Shown piece after piece: positions 11,256 through 22,020 of a stretch of 64,000 nucleotides of DNA. Under the pieces are notes generated by a model. The model did no database searches. It saw nothing but the letters and a program-made list of their open reading frames with translations, and was not told the DNA's origin. Position numbers and translations under genes: made by a program. The first letter of the stretch is position 1. Every line of letters starts with the position of its first letter. Origin of the DNA: Flaveria trinervia (Eukaryota > Streptophyta > Magnoliopsida > Asterales > Asteraceae); contig CM046444.1 in the NCBI GenBank assembly GCA_025506515.1, positions 74,981,624 through 75,045,623 on the forward strand, given 5' to 3'.

Positions 11256-11440
11256 GTGTTACCCATTTCTATGGGGGTGTTACCCATTTCTATGGGGGTG
11301 TTACCAACTTTGGTGGGGGTGTTGTTACCCACTTTGGTGGGGGTGTTGTTACCCACTTTAGTGGGGGTGTTGTTACCCACTTTGGTGGGGGTGTTGTTAC
11401 CCACTTCGGTGGGGGTGTTGTTACCCGAGTTATGTATATC
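11256..11440 (+). repeat. Hairpin minisatellite in 5' LTR
   Basis: Seven units of 20-26 bp. Each contains a 5-bp inverted repeat around a 4-nt loop: CCCAT-TTCT-ATGGG twice, then CCCAC/GTGGG with loops TTTG, TTTA and TTCG; the third unit has a one-base mismatch. The arms change together between units. An eighth, slightly mutated unit starts the duplicated block at 11731. Confidence 0.9.
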
Positions 11441-12061
11441 TTCGAGTGGGTGGTATAAAGCCAAGCATAGTTATGAGGTGAGCGACTCTGTGTCGCACCA
11501 GACTCGAGAGAGGTCTTTATCCATGAGACGAGTCAATGAGATGAGCAACTTTGCATTGCAACAGATTCGGATGGAGTTCAAACCCTGTGATTTACTCGTA
11601 TGGGATCTTTTTTGCGTATCCCGGTGTTGTGTCAGTCTTCGGATATGAGTCGGGGGTCTATGAGCAGGCCCAGCACAACATCAGCTTTTGAGCATGAGTG
11701 AGGGATATGGCAAGAGACAAGATTGGTGTTGTTACCCACTTCGGTGGAGGTGTTGTTACCCGAGTTATGTATATCTTCGAGTGGGTGGTATAAAGCCAAG
11801 CATAGTTATGAGTGAGCGACTCTGTGTCGCACCAGACTCGAGAGAGGTCTTTATCCATGAGACGAGTCAATGAGATGAGCAACTTTGCATTGCAACAGAT
11901 TCGGATGGAGTTCAAACCCTATGATTTACTCGTATGGGATCTTTGTTGCGTATCCCGGTGTTGTGTTAGTCTTCGGATATGAGTCGGGGGTCTATGAGCA
12001 GGCCCAGCACAACATCAGCTTTTGAGCATGAGTGAGGGATATGGCAAGAGAAAAGATTGGA
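11396..12061 (+). repeat. 335-bp tandem duplication inside 5' LTR
   Basis: Copy 1 is 11396-11730 and copy 2 is 11731-about 12061; both begin gttacccacttcggtgg and run to caagaga(c/a)aagattgg. They differ at only a handful of positions, so the duplication is recent relative to LTR divergence. The 3' LTR has a single copy (from about 16910). Confidence 0.9.
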
Positions 12062-12695
12062 GTAATAATGAGTAATGAACGAAAGATCATGTATGAAAGA
12101 ACGAACAAATGAATGAACGTAAATGAATTATCGTAATATAGTACAGAATAGGATCCTTGTCGTTCGACCTCAGTAATCGTGGCTGAGTGCCATGAAGAGG
12201 GTAAAGTCTAACCAGATCTTGAAAGATAAGTGAACGATAATGTAATACGTTGAACGAACAGGGTTAATGAACGTAATGCGAAGATAATAATGATATTATC
12301 TCTATGTACGTATGATGCATGATCACGAACGGTTGTAAGTATAGTATGATTTGAAAAAAAGTAAAGAACGGTTTTTGTAAGAAAAGTATGTTTTATTATA
12401 AAACTAGAACTCACTCAACGTCGCTGACTTTTGTATGCATGATAGTTGGCAGGTATATGTTGATGCTAAGGAGTTGCAGGCAATGGATGCATAAGCTACT
12501 AGGAGCATTTTAAGGCTGGCATCCGTATTTTGACATGTCTTGTATTTTGAGATGAAAACAAATGTTGTAATTGACATATTTTTTAGTTATCAATGAAAGT
12601 TTTAAATTACACTGCAAAATAAATGTATGTTTTATAATGTTTTAAGTGCAATGAATGACCAACTGTGAGGTGCTCGGGAATGGGGCCTTACAAGT

Positions 12696-12707
12696 TGGTA
12701 TCAGAGC
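12696..12707 (+). other. Primer binding site (initiator Met tRNA type)
   Basis: TGGTATCAGAGC, 3 nt after the LTR end at 12692. Confidence 0.95.
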
Positions 12708-13075
12708 AAAAGTTTAAGTGAATTGGGTAAATATTTTGAAAAAAAAAACCTAATCTTAAACAGAGAATGGGACTAAAAGAAAAGGGATGCCAGTCCTAGT
12801 AGCTACGTGCCTGCAGGTAGAAGTTTTATGTAAACGTTTTAAATAAGTTTATGTTAACCGACATTATGTTATGTGCGCATGTTATGTGGCTTGTGTGCTA
12901 TTGTGTAGATTTAGATACTCATGTAGTCGGGATAGGAAATGCTTGGGGTATGAAGAGTAAAGTAAGTGGCTAATCACAACTGCCACTGTAATTAGGGACT
13001 TACTATACTTGACATAAACTGAGTTATTACCTTGAATGACCGCATTAGTGTTTGAATCTTATAGTGTGTTAGAAG

Positions 13076-14342
13076 ATGGTTGGTGATATATCTTTGAAAG
13101 CTTCACGAGGTGGAGGTGGTGGTGGACGCGGTGCTGAACCACGGGTCACAAGAGGAATGTCTAGAGCTGAAAGAGCAGCCCATGAGGAACCTGAGGCCCC
13201 TCATCAGGAGGGCGGTGATGAGAATGTTAATGAGAGAGTCTCGATGAGAAAGGCAGTCATGGAGGAAGTGCATCAGGTCATGCAGACGATCCTACCGTCT
13301 GTGGTGACTGAAGTTATAAAGGATGATAGAGACGAGGAGAGACTGGAAAGAGGTAGACCTTCTGGCGAAAGGAGATGACCCGAGACTGAAACGGTTTTCT
13401 TCGATGACGAAGATGACGAAGAGGAAGAGCCTGCGCCGGAGGTGGCATGAGGCTGTAACTATCGGGTGTTTCAACGATGCAAGCCCCTAACTTTTGATGG
13501 AAAGGGCACCGCTGCTGTTGCTCACCCATGGGTGAGAGAGATGGAAGCGGTATTGAATATCAGCGAGTGTGGGGAGGATCAGAAGGTAAAGTTTGCTGCC
13601 CATTCTTTTATGGACTCAGCCTTGTGTTGGTGGGATAATATCGTCCAGGTTAAGGGAAGCAGGGCTATCAGGAGGATTCGATGGCCAGAGTTGAAAAGGC
13701 TGGTGATTGAGGAATTATGTCCTCATCGTGAGATGGACAAAGTTGAGAGGGAGTTCCTACAGCTGGAGGCGGGAACGATGACACATCAGCAATATACCGC
13801 TATATTCAATGAGATGGCACATCTGGTGCCGGATCAGGTGACACTTCTTTCACGAAAGATCAAGAGGTACATTCAAGGCGTGCCGGCGGACATCCGTAGG
13901 CACATGATTGCTGCCCGACCGAGCACGTTTAGGTCGGTGGTTGATTTGGCAGGGAGATTGTATGATGAAAGATCTGTGGTGGCGACTAAAAGTAGCAAGA
14001 AAGGAGACAGTGAACAAGAATGGAATGGGAAGCGATTGGAACGTGGCGGAACCATTCCAGGTTGCAAAGGTGCACAAGTGGATGATCAGCGTGTGGTCAT
14101 AACTGGTGTGGGGTCGAAAAGGTGTGACAAGTGTGGACACAGGCACACTGGGGAATGTAGACTGGGGGCAATGTCTGTTTCCGTTGTGGGAGGACCGGAC
14201 ATGTGGCGAAGAACTACGGTATGGGGGGGTCTTATTCCTGTTGTGAGGAAGGTCACATGAGTAGGGATTGCAAGAAGCCGAGAGTGGAAGGTTCGGGAGT
14301 GAAGAAGATCGGAGGAAGCTCAGGTACGAGGAAGGAGAACCG
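13076..14342 (+). pseudogene. gag: Ty3/gypsy gag of Tekay-like element
   Basis: The ATG at 13076 opens a Gly/Arg-rich N-terminus, followed by an acidic segment with a stop at 13376 and one near 13447. The main capsid domain is open from 13466 to 14260 (264 codons): FQRCKPLTFDGKG, LCWWDNIVQVKG, ELKRLVIEELCPHREMDKVEREF, a YTAIFNEMAHLVP-like block and KRYIQGVPADIRR. These are the standard plant chromovirus gag landmarks. Zinc-binding Cys/His motifs follow: RCDKCGHRHTGEC in frame, then a frameshift at about 14165, then CFRCGRTGHVAKN(Y) with its last Cys replaced by Tyr, then a CCEEGHMSRDC piece. Nucleocapsid function is broken although most of the capsid is open. Confidence 0.85.
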
Positions 14343-14399
14343 AGGGTAAAGGCTAGAGCCTTCGCTATGACCGGGAGGAGGCTAGGTCTGACTCCGAGG

Positions 14400-14640
14400 T
14401 AACGTCAGGTATGTTCTTGAATGTTTAGATTTATGCATCTATTCTTTAATTGTGATGCTAGTAGTAGTTTTGTTGCCGCTATTTTCTGTGATGTTGCATG
14501 TTAAGGGTAGGAGATCGATAAGCCCTTCGATGTAAGAATTGCTACTAGTAAGTCTACCAGGTTACCTAATGCCCTAGAGGATTGCGAGATAGAATTGAGA
14601 GAGAGCGCTTGTTCCTACTAGGTTGTTCAAGACAGATGAA
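14400..14640 (+). pseudogene. Degraded aspartic protease remnant
   Basis: Around 14450-14480 one frame reads LFFNCDASSSFVAA, which aligns by position with the LFDSGASRSF block of plant gypsy proteases. The catalytic Asp-Ser-Gly has become Asn-Cys-Asp. A following KPFDVRIATSKSTRLP..CEIEL segment (14530-14600) fits the downstream flap region. Low conservation; called mainly from position between gag and the integrase tail. Confidence 0.45.
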
Positions 14641-14859
14641 GGTAGCTAGACATGCATCTTCGAGTGAATTGATCATAGTCTATGACTCAAACCCCAAGTG
14701 TTGCACGAAGATGGAGTGCTCAACCGTGCACAACTAGAGTTCGGTGATGACTTACGACAATGAAGTATGAGGAAGGCTTCGACCAGGAAAGCGGATTGCT
14801 TGATTTGAAATCGAGTAAAGCAAGTATTAAAGTATGGTGGGTCATTCTCAGTTGTTGCT

Positions 14860-15180
14860 CAGGTAGGAGAAGTGGCACATCGAGTGGAGATACTTGATGA
14901 GTTAAGTGGAATTCATCTAATATTCCATACATGTTGTCTAAGAAAGAGCTCAACCGATAAGGATATTATCACGCTACTAGAGAATATTGAGATGGACAGA
15001 GTATCCAACCACAAGGAGCAACTGGTGACTATTACTAATAAGAAGAAGAGAATAGGCTAAGGAGGATGATGGTTTCACTTGTACGGGTGCAGTGAAGCCT
15101 AAAGGGATCTGAGCTTAAATGCAAGCTCAAAGGTGAGGTGAGACAGTGTTACCCGTAACTGTTCGAGAAGCGACAGGTTT
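14860..15180 (+). pseudogene. Integrase C-terminal domain remnant
   Basis: An open frame at 14872-15060 reads VEILDELSGIHLIFHTCCLRK, the widely conserved gypsy (Tekay) motif in which the ..ELSGIH..FH..LKK block closes the SH3-like integrase C-terminus. It then runs on with KKRIG and a SLVRVQ block in another frame. About 2.5 kb of pol (RT, RNase H, integrase core) that should precede it is absent, so protease and integrase tail are joined by deletion. No chromodomain is recognisable. Confidence 0.75.
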
Positions 15181-15196
15181 CAGGGACGAAACCTCT

Positions 15197-15211
15197 TTAG
15201 GGGGGTAGACA
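15197..15211 (+). other. Polypurine tract of Tekay-like element
   Basis: ttaggggggtagaca directly before the 3' LTR start TGTAACACC at 15212. Confidence 0.85.
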
Positions 15212-17872
15212 TGTAACACCCCGAATTTTCTATTTAAATGAAAGGAAAAGAAAAGTAAATAGAAAGAATAGAAATGGTACACAAGTAGAGGGGGATAAAG
15301 TGCACAAAGTACAAATCTTATTATTTTAAGAATTTAAGGGCATGGTCGCCCATATCAAAGCAAAAAGCTGCTTTTCTCTCGGAGGAAGAAGAAGAGAGAG
15401 AGAGAACCCGGTTCTAGAGAGAGAAAGAGGAAGAAACATCTTCAAAGGTAAGTCTTCTCTTTTATGAGCTTGGTTTCAGCTGGGTTTCGAGTTCTTGACC
15501 GAAGTTCTGGTTGTTTAGAGTTTGTTTTCGGGATTCAAGAGCTGAATCGAAGTGGGTCTTGAACTGGAAGAGTGTTGTTCAAAATCTGCTCAAGGTGAGT
15601 TTCTAGAACCCCTCTTATACTGATTTTCAGCTGATTTGGGGCTATTATGCATACTAAGTAAACATTTTGAAGGAAACCGTGGGTTTATAGCTTTATGTTT
15701 GAATGTTGTATGTATGTATGTATGCATGTTATAGTGATGATTATGGGGTAGAGATGATGTATAGCATGCTTAGATGGCCTTAGTATGTTAGATATGTGTT
15801 TGGGTATGAGTAGAATGATAATCCGGTGATGTTGTTAACATAGAAAAGATTTCAGAATGTTCTGATGAACATGAAGAGTAGACCATGCGCCTAGAGGTGG
15901 CTCATGCGCCCAAACAGTTGTCCATGCGTCCAGCATGAGTGGCCAGATTCCAAAGTGTTGGCCACGCGCCCAAGAGTGGGTCATGCGCGAGAACAGTGGC
16001 TCATGCACCCAGCATGTTGGCCATGCAGCTAAGTATTGGCCATGCGCCCATGTGTGGCCATGCGCCTAAATAGTGCCCATGCGTCTAAATAGTGTCCATG
16101 CGCCCAAGTGAATGAAACGGCTATGTGTAGACCATGCGCCTAAACAGTGCCCATGCGTCCCGGTGAATGGAATGGCTAAGTATTGGCCATGCGCCTAAAC
16201 AGTGCCCATGGGTCCAAGTGCATGAAACGGCTAAGTGTTGGTGATGCGCCTGAATAGGGCAGAAACACCTAAACAGTGCCCATGCGCCCACACTATTTTA
16301 TATTTAGAATTTTATGCTCATGCGCCTGGAAGGTCCTATGCGCACAATTTGGACTTGAGGTTTTCTAAGTGGTTTTTAAGGGGTATTATGGGGAGATAGG
16401 CCTGGTTATGATGTGATGGCTTATGTTTGATGTGTGTTATGCATGTATGATGTGCATGTATTGGTGATGGTGTATGTTTATGTTTATGTATGTTCCTTAT
16501 TATATATGTATGTCTTCCCTTGGATTTGCGTTGAACGTTAATAAATGTAATGGAAGTATTATGTAACGTAAAGTGGAAGATAATAAAACGAGGAACATAA
16601 TGATAGAACGCATGCATGAATTAATGAATAAAGAGAAAAGTATAGAGAGTGTTACCCATTTCTATAGGGGTGTTACCCATTTATATGGGGGTGTTACCCA
16701 CTTTGGTGGGAGTGTTGTTACCCACTTTGGTGGGGGTGTTGTTAACCACTTTGGTGGGGGTGTTGTTACCCATTTCGGTAGGGGTGTTGTTACCCACTTC
16801 GGTGGGGGTGTTGTTACCCACTTCGGTGGGGGTGTTGTTACCCACTTTGGTGGGGGTGTTGTTACCCACTTCGGTGGGGGTGTTGTTACCCACTTTGGTG
16901 GGGATGTTGTTACTCACTTCGGTGGGGGTGTTATTACCTGAGTTATGTATAACTTCGGGGGTGTGGCATAAAGCCAAGCATAGTTATGAGGTGAGCGACT
17001 CTGTGTCGCAATAGACTCGACAGAGGTCTTTGTCCATGAGATGAGATAATGAGATGAGCAACTTTGAGTTGCAACAGACTCGGATGGAATTCAGTCCCTG
17101 TGATTGACTCGTATGGGATCTTTGTTCCGTATCTCGGTGCTGTGTCAGCCTTAGGACATGAGTCAGGGGTTTGTGAGCAGGCCCCTGGCACAGCATCAGT
17201 TTTCGAGCATGAGTCAGGGATATTGCAGAGACAAGATTCGGGTAATAATGAGTAATGAATGAAAGATCATGTATGAAAGAACGAACGTATGAATGAACGT
17301 AATTGAATTATCGTAATAAAGTATAGAACATGATCCTTGTTGTTCGACCTTAGTAATCATGGCTGAGTGCCACGAAGAGGGTAAAGTCTGACCGGATCTA
17401 GAAAGAGAAGTGAATAATAATGTAATAAGTTGAACGAACAAGGTTAATGAACGTAATGACGAAGATAATAATGATATTATGTGTATGTACGTATGATGCA
17501 TAATCACGAACGGTTGTAAAGTATAGTATGATTTGAAAAAAAGTAAAGAACGGTTTTTGTAAGAAAATTATGTTTTATTATAAAACTATAACTCACTTAG
17601 CGTCGCTGACTTTTGTGTGCATGATAGTTGACAAGTATATGTTGATGCTGAGGAGTTGCAGGCATGGATGCATAAGCTATTGGGAGGATTTTGAGGCTGG
17701 CATCCGTGTTTTGACATGTGTTGTATTTTGAGATGAAAATAAATGTTGTAATTGACATGTTTTTAGTTATCAATGAAAGTTTAAAATTACGTTGCAAAAT
17801 AAATGTACGTTTTATAATGTTTTAAGTGCAATGAATGACCAACTGTGAGGTGCTCGGGAACGGGGCCTTACA
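15212..17872 (+). repeat. 3' LTR of Tekay-like element (2,661 bp)
   Basis: Same ends as the 5' LTR (TGTAACACCCC ... GGGGCCTTACA). It has the catgcgcc cluster at 15880-16340 and a longer minisatellite than the 5' LTR (16646-16945), but lacks the 335-bp duplication and the 11110-11250 leader into the minisatellite. H gag resumes at 17878 after tgaat. Confidence 0.9.
16646..16945 (+). repeat. Hairpin minisatellite in 3' LTR
   Basis: Twelve units of mostly 26 bp. Arms are CCCAT/ATGGG at the left end and CCCAC/GTGGG through most of the array, with loops TTAT, TTTG or TTCG. At least three units carry the C-TTCG-G form. Some units have single mismatches (for example ACCAC, ATAGG, GTAGG). Unit number differs from the 5' LTR, so the array changes length readily. 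Confidence 0.9.
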
Positions 17873-17877
17873 TGAAT

Positions 17878-18398
17878 CATGCACTCAATCTACTCATAGT
17901 GAAAAAGATTCAAAGTCTAAGAAGCAGCAACAAAAACAAAATCCAAAACCAAAGGAGAAAACATCCACTGATGTTGAATCTTTAAAGAAAAGAACATCAT
18001 TTCAGCAATCACAAACACCTTATAAAAGGTGGATTTGACTGAAAAAGAAACAAAAGCTCATGATGCTTTCTTTGATAACTTTGAAAAGGGAACTCATGTA
18101 CCTCGTTCAAAATCAAAACATGATGAAACTTTCCACAATCAAGGCTCATCATCAAATCAAAACAGTAAACCAATAAAGAAAAGGTGAATGAAGAAGAGAA
18201 TAAGAAACCATGAGCTAGTTCAACAACCTCATCTTCAACAGAATCATCCTCACCTCAAACAACTTTGAATGAATCTATTAAAAATAAATTAATACTAAAA
18301 CTTCAAGACTTACTCATGAAGGAGTAACAATTTTAGACACTGCTGGCAAACCTAAGATTATTAAGGCTTGGGTTGTTAATTCTAATTGATTTCTTTCT
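17878..18398 (+). pseudogene. gag: Element H gag C-terminus and gag-protease linker
   Basis: The gag frame continues immediately after the Tekay-like insertion (SCTQSTHSEKDSKSKKQQQK). It is Lys/Gln/Ser-rich and low-complexity, with a stop at 18036 and frameshifts. This basic linker precedes the protease block. Confidence 0.55.
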
Positions 18399-18399
18399 G

Positions 18400-18640
18400 T
18401 GTGCAAGAACAATCTTGGAGAGCTGACAACAAGTGGTATGTTGATAGTGGTTGTTCCAGGAATATGATAGGAAACTATTATCTTCTCCATCACTTCAAGC
18501 ATAAAAATGCCTCATATGTGGCATTTGGTGGGGATAAGAAGGAAGGTAAAATAGTTGGTGAAGGAATGGTAACTAATGGTGTGCTCAGATTTGAGAAAGT
18601 AAACTATTATGAAAATTACAATATAATTTACTGAGTGTGT
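18400..18640 (+). pseudogene. Element H Copia aspartic protease
   Basis: WYVDSGCSRNMIG at 18434 onward, with Asp-Ser-Gly (18443-18451) intact, followed by YVAFGGDKKEGKIVGEG. This matches the Copia retropepsin (W-x-D-S-G-x-S-x-H-M-T plus a GG..GKI flap), with His replaced by Asn. The open frame runs 18386-18634, then a stop and a frameshift break the link to the integrase. Confidence 0.8.
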
Positions 18641-19690
18641 CTCAAATTGGTAATCAAAATTATACCACATTATTTGATAACACTAATTGTTAGATTCTTT
18701 AGCCAGGTTTTTCAGTTCGAGATAATTGGATCCTTCTTAAAGCATCAAGCAAAAGGAAACATATATGTTTTGGATATGAAAAACATTTCACTCACAAGAC
18801 ATGAAACATGCCTCCTATCTAAATCATGAAATAATGAATGTTAATTGTGGCATAAAAGGCTTGTTCATTCTAACATGAACAAATTTGTGAACAATGACCT
18901 ACTCATTAGATTGCTAGAAAAAGAATATTATTATTCAAACCATTGTCCTTCATGTTATAAAGGAAAACAACATAGACTGTCTCATAAATCCAAAATTATC
19001 CATACAACACTACACCACTCAAATTGCTTCACATGGATCTATTTGGTCCAACCAATGTGATGAGCATTGGAAAGTTTACAAATATTGTTTAGTAATAGTA
19101 GATGATTTCACTAGATTCACATGGGTCTTCTTCTTTAAACAAAAGAGTGAAACATCAGAAATATTAATGGACTTTGTCATAAAGATTGCGAATCAATTTG
19201 ATTTAAAAGTTAAAATTTTTGGAGTGACAATGGGACTGAATTTGTTAATACTAACTTAGATTCTTTTTGCAGGAATAAAGCTATTGCAAGACATTCAGTG
19301 CACCAAGAACTGCATAACAGAATGGAGTTGCTGAAAGAAGAAAAAAAACACTTATTGAAGCAGCAAGAACAATGCTAGCTAATTCACAATTGCCAATCAT
19401 CTTTTGGGCTGAAGCACTTAACACATCATGCAATATTCAAAATAGGACGTTGATTGTAAAAGAACATAATAAAACACTCTATGAGCTTCTATTTAAAAGA
19501 AATCTTACGTAGGATATCTTAGAGCTTTTGTGTGTCATGTATCTATTTTAAACACAAAAGAACAATTGGGAAAATTTGCAGAAAAAGCCTATGATGGTTT
19601 CTTTATTAAATATTCTTCAACATTTAAATCTTATAGGATTTACATTACATAACATAACATCATGGAAGATACTCCTAATGTATCATTTGG
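18640..19690 (+). pseudogene. Element H GAG-pre-integrase and integrase
   Basis: GAG-pre-integrase: WHKRLVHSNMNKF..CPSCYKGKQHR (18848-18980), holding the HHCC zinc-binding residues. Catalytic core: a block matching HMDLFGP around 19030, VIVDDFTRFTWVFF (about 19095-19140), and a degenerate second-Asp region around 19220, where a deletion breaks the SDNGTEF motif. QNGVAERRKKTLIEAARTML with the catalytic Glu lies around 19318-19376. Then come PIIFWAEALNTSCNIQNR and a C-terminal LGKFAEKAYDGFFIKYS block (19570-19620). Several stops and at least three frameshifts. Confidence 0.8.
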
Positions 19691-20532
19691 TGAATCCTTA
19701 TTTGCTAAATCTGAAAATGGATCATAATGGTGTTTGATGTAAATGCTCTAACAGATTCATTTAACTCAGGCTATTTGAATAATGCAGGATTTGATGATAC
19801 ATGTTATCCATTTGTTCCTGTAAATATAAATGAAGTATCACTATGTGCTGATCCCCCAAGAATACACTCATCAAGTATCATGGAACTTGGAACAAGAAAC
19901 AACAAATAACAACAATGATGCTGCATAAGTCCACCCTCATGGACCTACATCTTCAGATGAAAACACTTCACCCGCAACTACTGCTTGTACATCCGCAGAT
20001 GCATGTCGTGTAGCCGGAGATATGTATAACGTCTCAACAGGTGTTCCATGTTTTCAAAAAGATACAACAAACATTGGAGATGATTCAGCAAATCATCGTA
20101 CTTCATCCGTAGAAATTCCTTTAACTCCTACTAAAGAACAAATTGCTTATGGAGAAGTTCCTGCAGAAGATATTAACGTTGCTCTACATGATCACACTCA
20201 TGAAGATCATTCCATACCCAATGTTGAACAAGTGGAACACTTTAATTAGTTCCAAAATTCATGAGTTGGATTGGCTCCATCTGCATCAATGAATATGACT
20301 AACTTGGAATGATCTATTCAAGTTGAATCTACTCCAACAACAAGAATTTATTAGACAAATCCAATACACAACATTATTCGTGATCTTAATAAAAGAACAA
20401 CAAGAGATCAAGGTGGAGCTGCAAACATCTATCTTTTCACTTCTTTTCATTCATAAGTATTTCCTCCAAACATTACAGCTACTCTAAAGGACAATAGCTA
20501 AATTGAAGCTATGCAATAAGAGCTTCAACAAT
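19690..20532 (+). pseudogene. Element H integrase-RT linker and RT N-terminus
   Basis: Acidic, Thr/Pro/Asn-rich linker (19727-20249, two open stretches). It is followed by the pattern PIHNIIRDLNKRTTRDQ, FTSFHS and LKDNS-x-IEAMQ-x-ELQQ (about 20350-20532), which is the usual approach to the Copia RT domain (ALKDPSWIEAMQEELQQF-type). The RT stops exactly there because the X array begins at 20533. The catalytic YVDD region was not found anywhere in H. Confidence 0.75.
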
Positions 20533-20892
20533 TGTTTACAAGTAATCCCTCAATCTATTGGTCATTCAACCATTAACCAACACTAATGACAATTAACCTA
20601 TTTATAGTCTAGACTAATATCCACTAATTGCACTTAACCCCCTAGACTTAGGCTAATTAATACAAAAATACATATTAAGAATAAAAATGACTAAAAACAA
20701 GATAAAATATATTTTGTACCCACAAAATATATTTATTACAATAAAACTCCTAGTAAACTAAATCTTCAACGTCTCATCTCGGATATTCGTTTCGAACGTG
20801 TCGGGATTTCTTTTGTTGACTTTGACCATGATGTTGACTTTTGTTGACTTTGACTGTGTTGATAATATAGACTATCTTGTACAGCTCCAACA
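20533..20892 (-). repeat. X array LTR 1 (3' LTR of unit 1)
   Basis: 360 bp; on the minus strand TGTTGGAGCTGTACAAG ... TTACTTGTAAACA. The minus-strand polypurine tract ctaagggggagtat lies at 20893-20906, which fixes this as a 3' LTR. Confidence 0.85.
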
Positions 20893-21948
20893 ATACTCCC
20901 CCTTAGTCTATCATTATCAAGGTCTTCAAACAAATGAATTCAGCATCGAGAAGTCAACATTAGAAAGATATTCAATTTGAATCTTTCTGAATCTGATTAG
21001 AAGGACTATTAATTTCATAAGCTCACCCTATTTATGTGCTCCCCCTTTTCGAGTGCAAGCTTTGCATGGATATTGGATCAGCTTCCCAAATCTCTAATCT
21101 TGAGTGCTTCCGAATATGTAGGAGGAAGATTCCTAGCTCGGTAGTTTCTGCAAACTTGTGGAACAGGTTCTCTAATCATGTACACTACTCAACTCATGAT
21201 CGGCAATCACTTAAAGCCAAAATCTGAAACACATTCTCAAACACAATCTTGACATTTTATTAGATCATCTCATTTTACCAAAATAAACCCGTGTTTATCT
21301 GTGTGTGAAAAATAAGCGAACCCGTGTTCGTTTGTGCGCAATTTCTGTGAAATGCATGAAAAATGATATATTTGTAATAGTATAATATGGAAGATCTAAA
21401 AGAAACTAAAATAAAATATTGTTATAATTTTTTAATTTTATATATCTATTTTTTTATAACCAAGAACTGAGTCGATCATGAGATCACATCCTCAAGACAT
21501 ACTTTAGCACAAAGATGAATTTAATCATCGACAAGCAATGAGATCACACTGATAACTGAATCTAGTCACAGTCTTTAAATGGTTTTGAATTTCTCAAACA
21601 GATCAATAAAGTTGCTCATATGTTTGTTCACTTAAACCCATGCCTTATCTTTTTCAACAAACAATACATGATTTGTTAAGGTTCAATTAGATGCTTTAGA
21701 ATGTTAGGGCCCCACAATAATTTGGCAAAAACCCTCACCCAACCTCAGGATTTCTTGAATTTTGTTACGATCTTTATAGAGCAAGGCTTGTGTATTAGTG
21801 TGCAAGTGATTATCAACAGAACGTTTCATTCTATGATGAATTCATCGTTTAGATCATTTGTCACTACTTAGACCAAAATGGTGAGAGCTCGAGGTCTATA
21901 CTTACGCATAACAAAATATATGACCATTTAATGGTGTGCCGATGAGAA

Positions 21949-22020
21949 CTCCAGGTCAGTACTGTCGTACAACAGCGGAGATCATCACTCCAGGTCAGTA
22001 CTACCATACAGCAGAGGAGA
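21949..22020 (-). repeat. Spacer repeat motif (caggtcagtac..cagcagaggag), 2 units
   Basis: Two direct copies of a roughly 38-bp unit in the noncoding spacer of X. The same motif occurs at 24913-24984 (unit 2), 45586-45698 (three units, element X2) and, in variant form, in the spacer of element Z at 34341-34448. Confidence 0.8.

Larger units (their letters stand above)
9706..12692 (+). repeat. 5' LTR of Tekay-like element (2,987 bp)
   Basis: TGTAACACCCCGAATTTTC ... GGGGCCTTACA. Contents in order: a GA-rich stretch (9880-9920), a cluster of catgcgcc words (10370-10830), the hairpin minisatellite (11256-11440), and a 335-bp tandem duplication (11396-12061) that the 3' LTR lacks and that accounts for its extra length. 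Apparent ORFs on either strand in the minisatellite are periodicity artefacts. Confidence 0.9.
9706..17872 (+). mobile_element. Tekay/Del-like Ty3/gypsy element with internal deletion
   Basis: Structure: 5' LTR 9706-12692, primer binding site 12696-12707, gag 13076-14340, degraded protease about 14400-14620, integrase C-terminus 14860-15180, polypurine tract 15197-15211, 3' LTR 15212-17872. RT, RNase H and the integrase core are absent, so it depended on other elements for movement. Flanks are taaat (9701-9705) and tgaat (17873-17877), a 4/5 match to a 5-bp duplication. Removing the element and one copy restores the H gag frame. LTRs look roughly 93-95 percent alike by eye. Confidence 0.85.

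Noticed and set aside
11213..11648. ORFs encoding Gly/Val/Thr repeat proteins on both strands in the LTR
   Set aside because: Period-26 minisatellite is open in several frames by composition. No start context, no relatives, and the same pattern repeats at 16573-17014.
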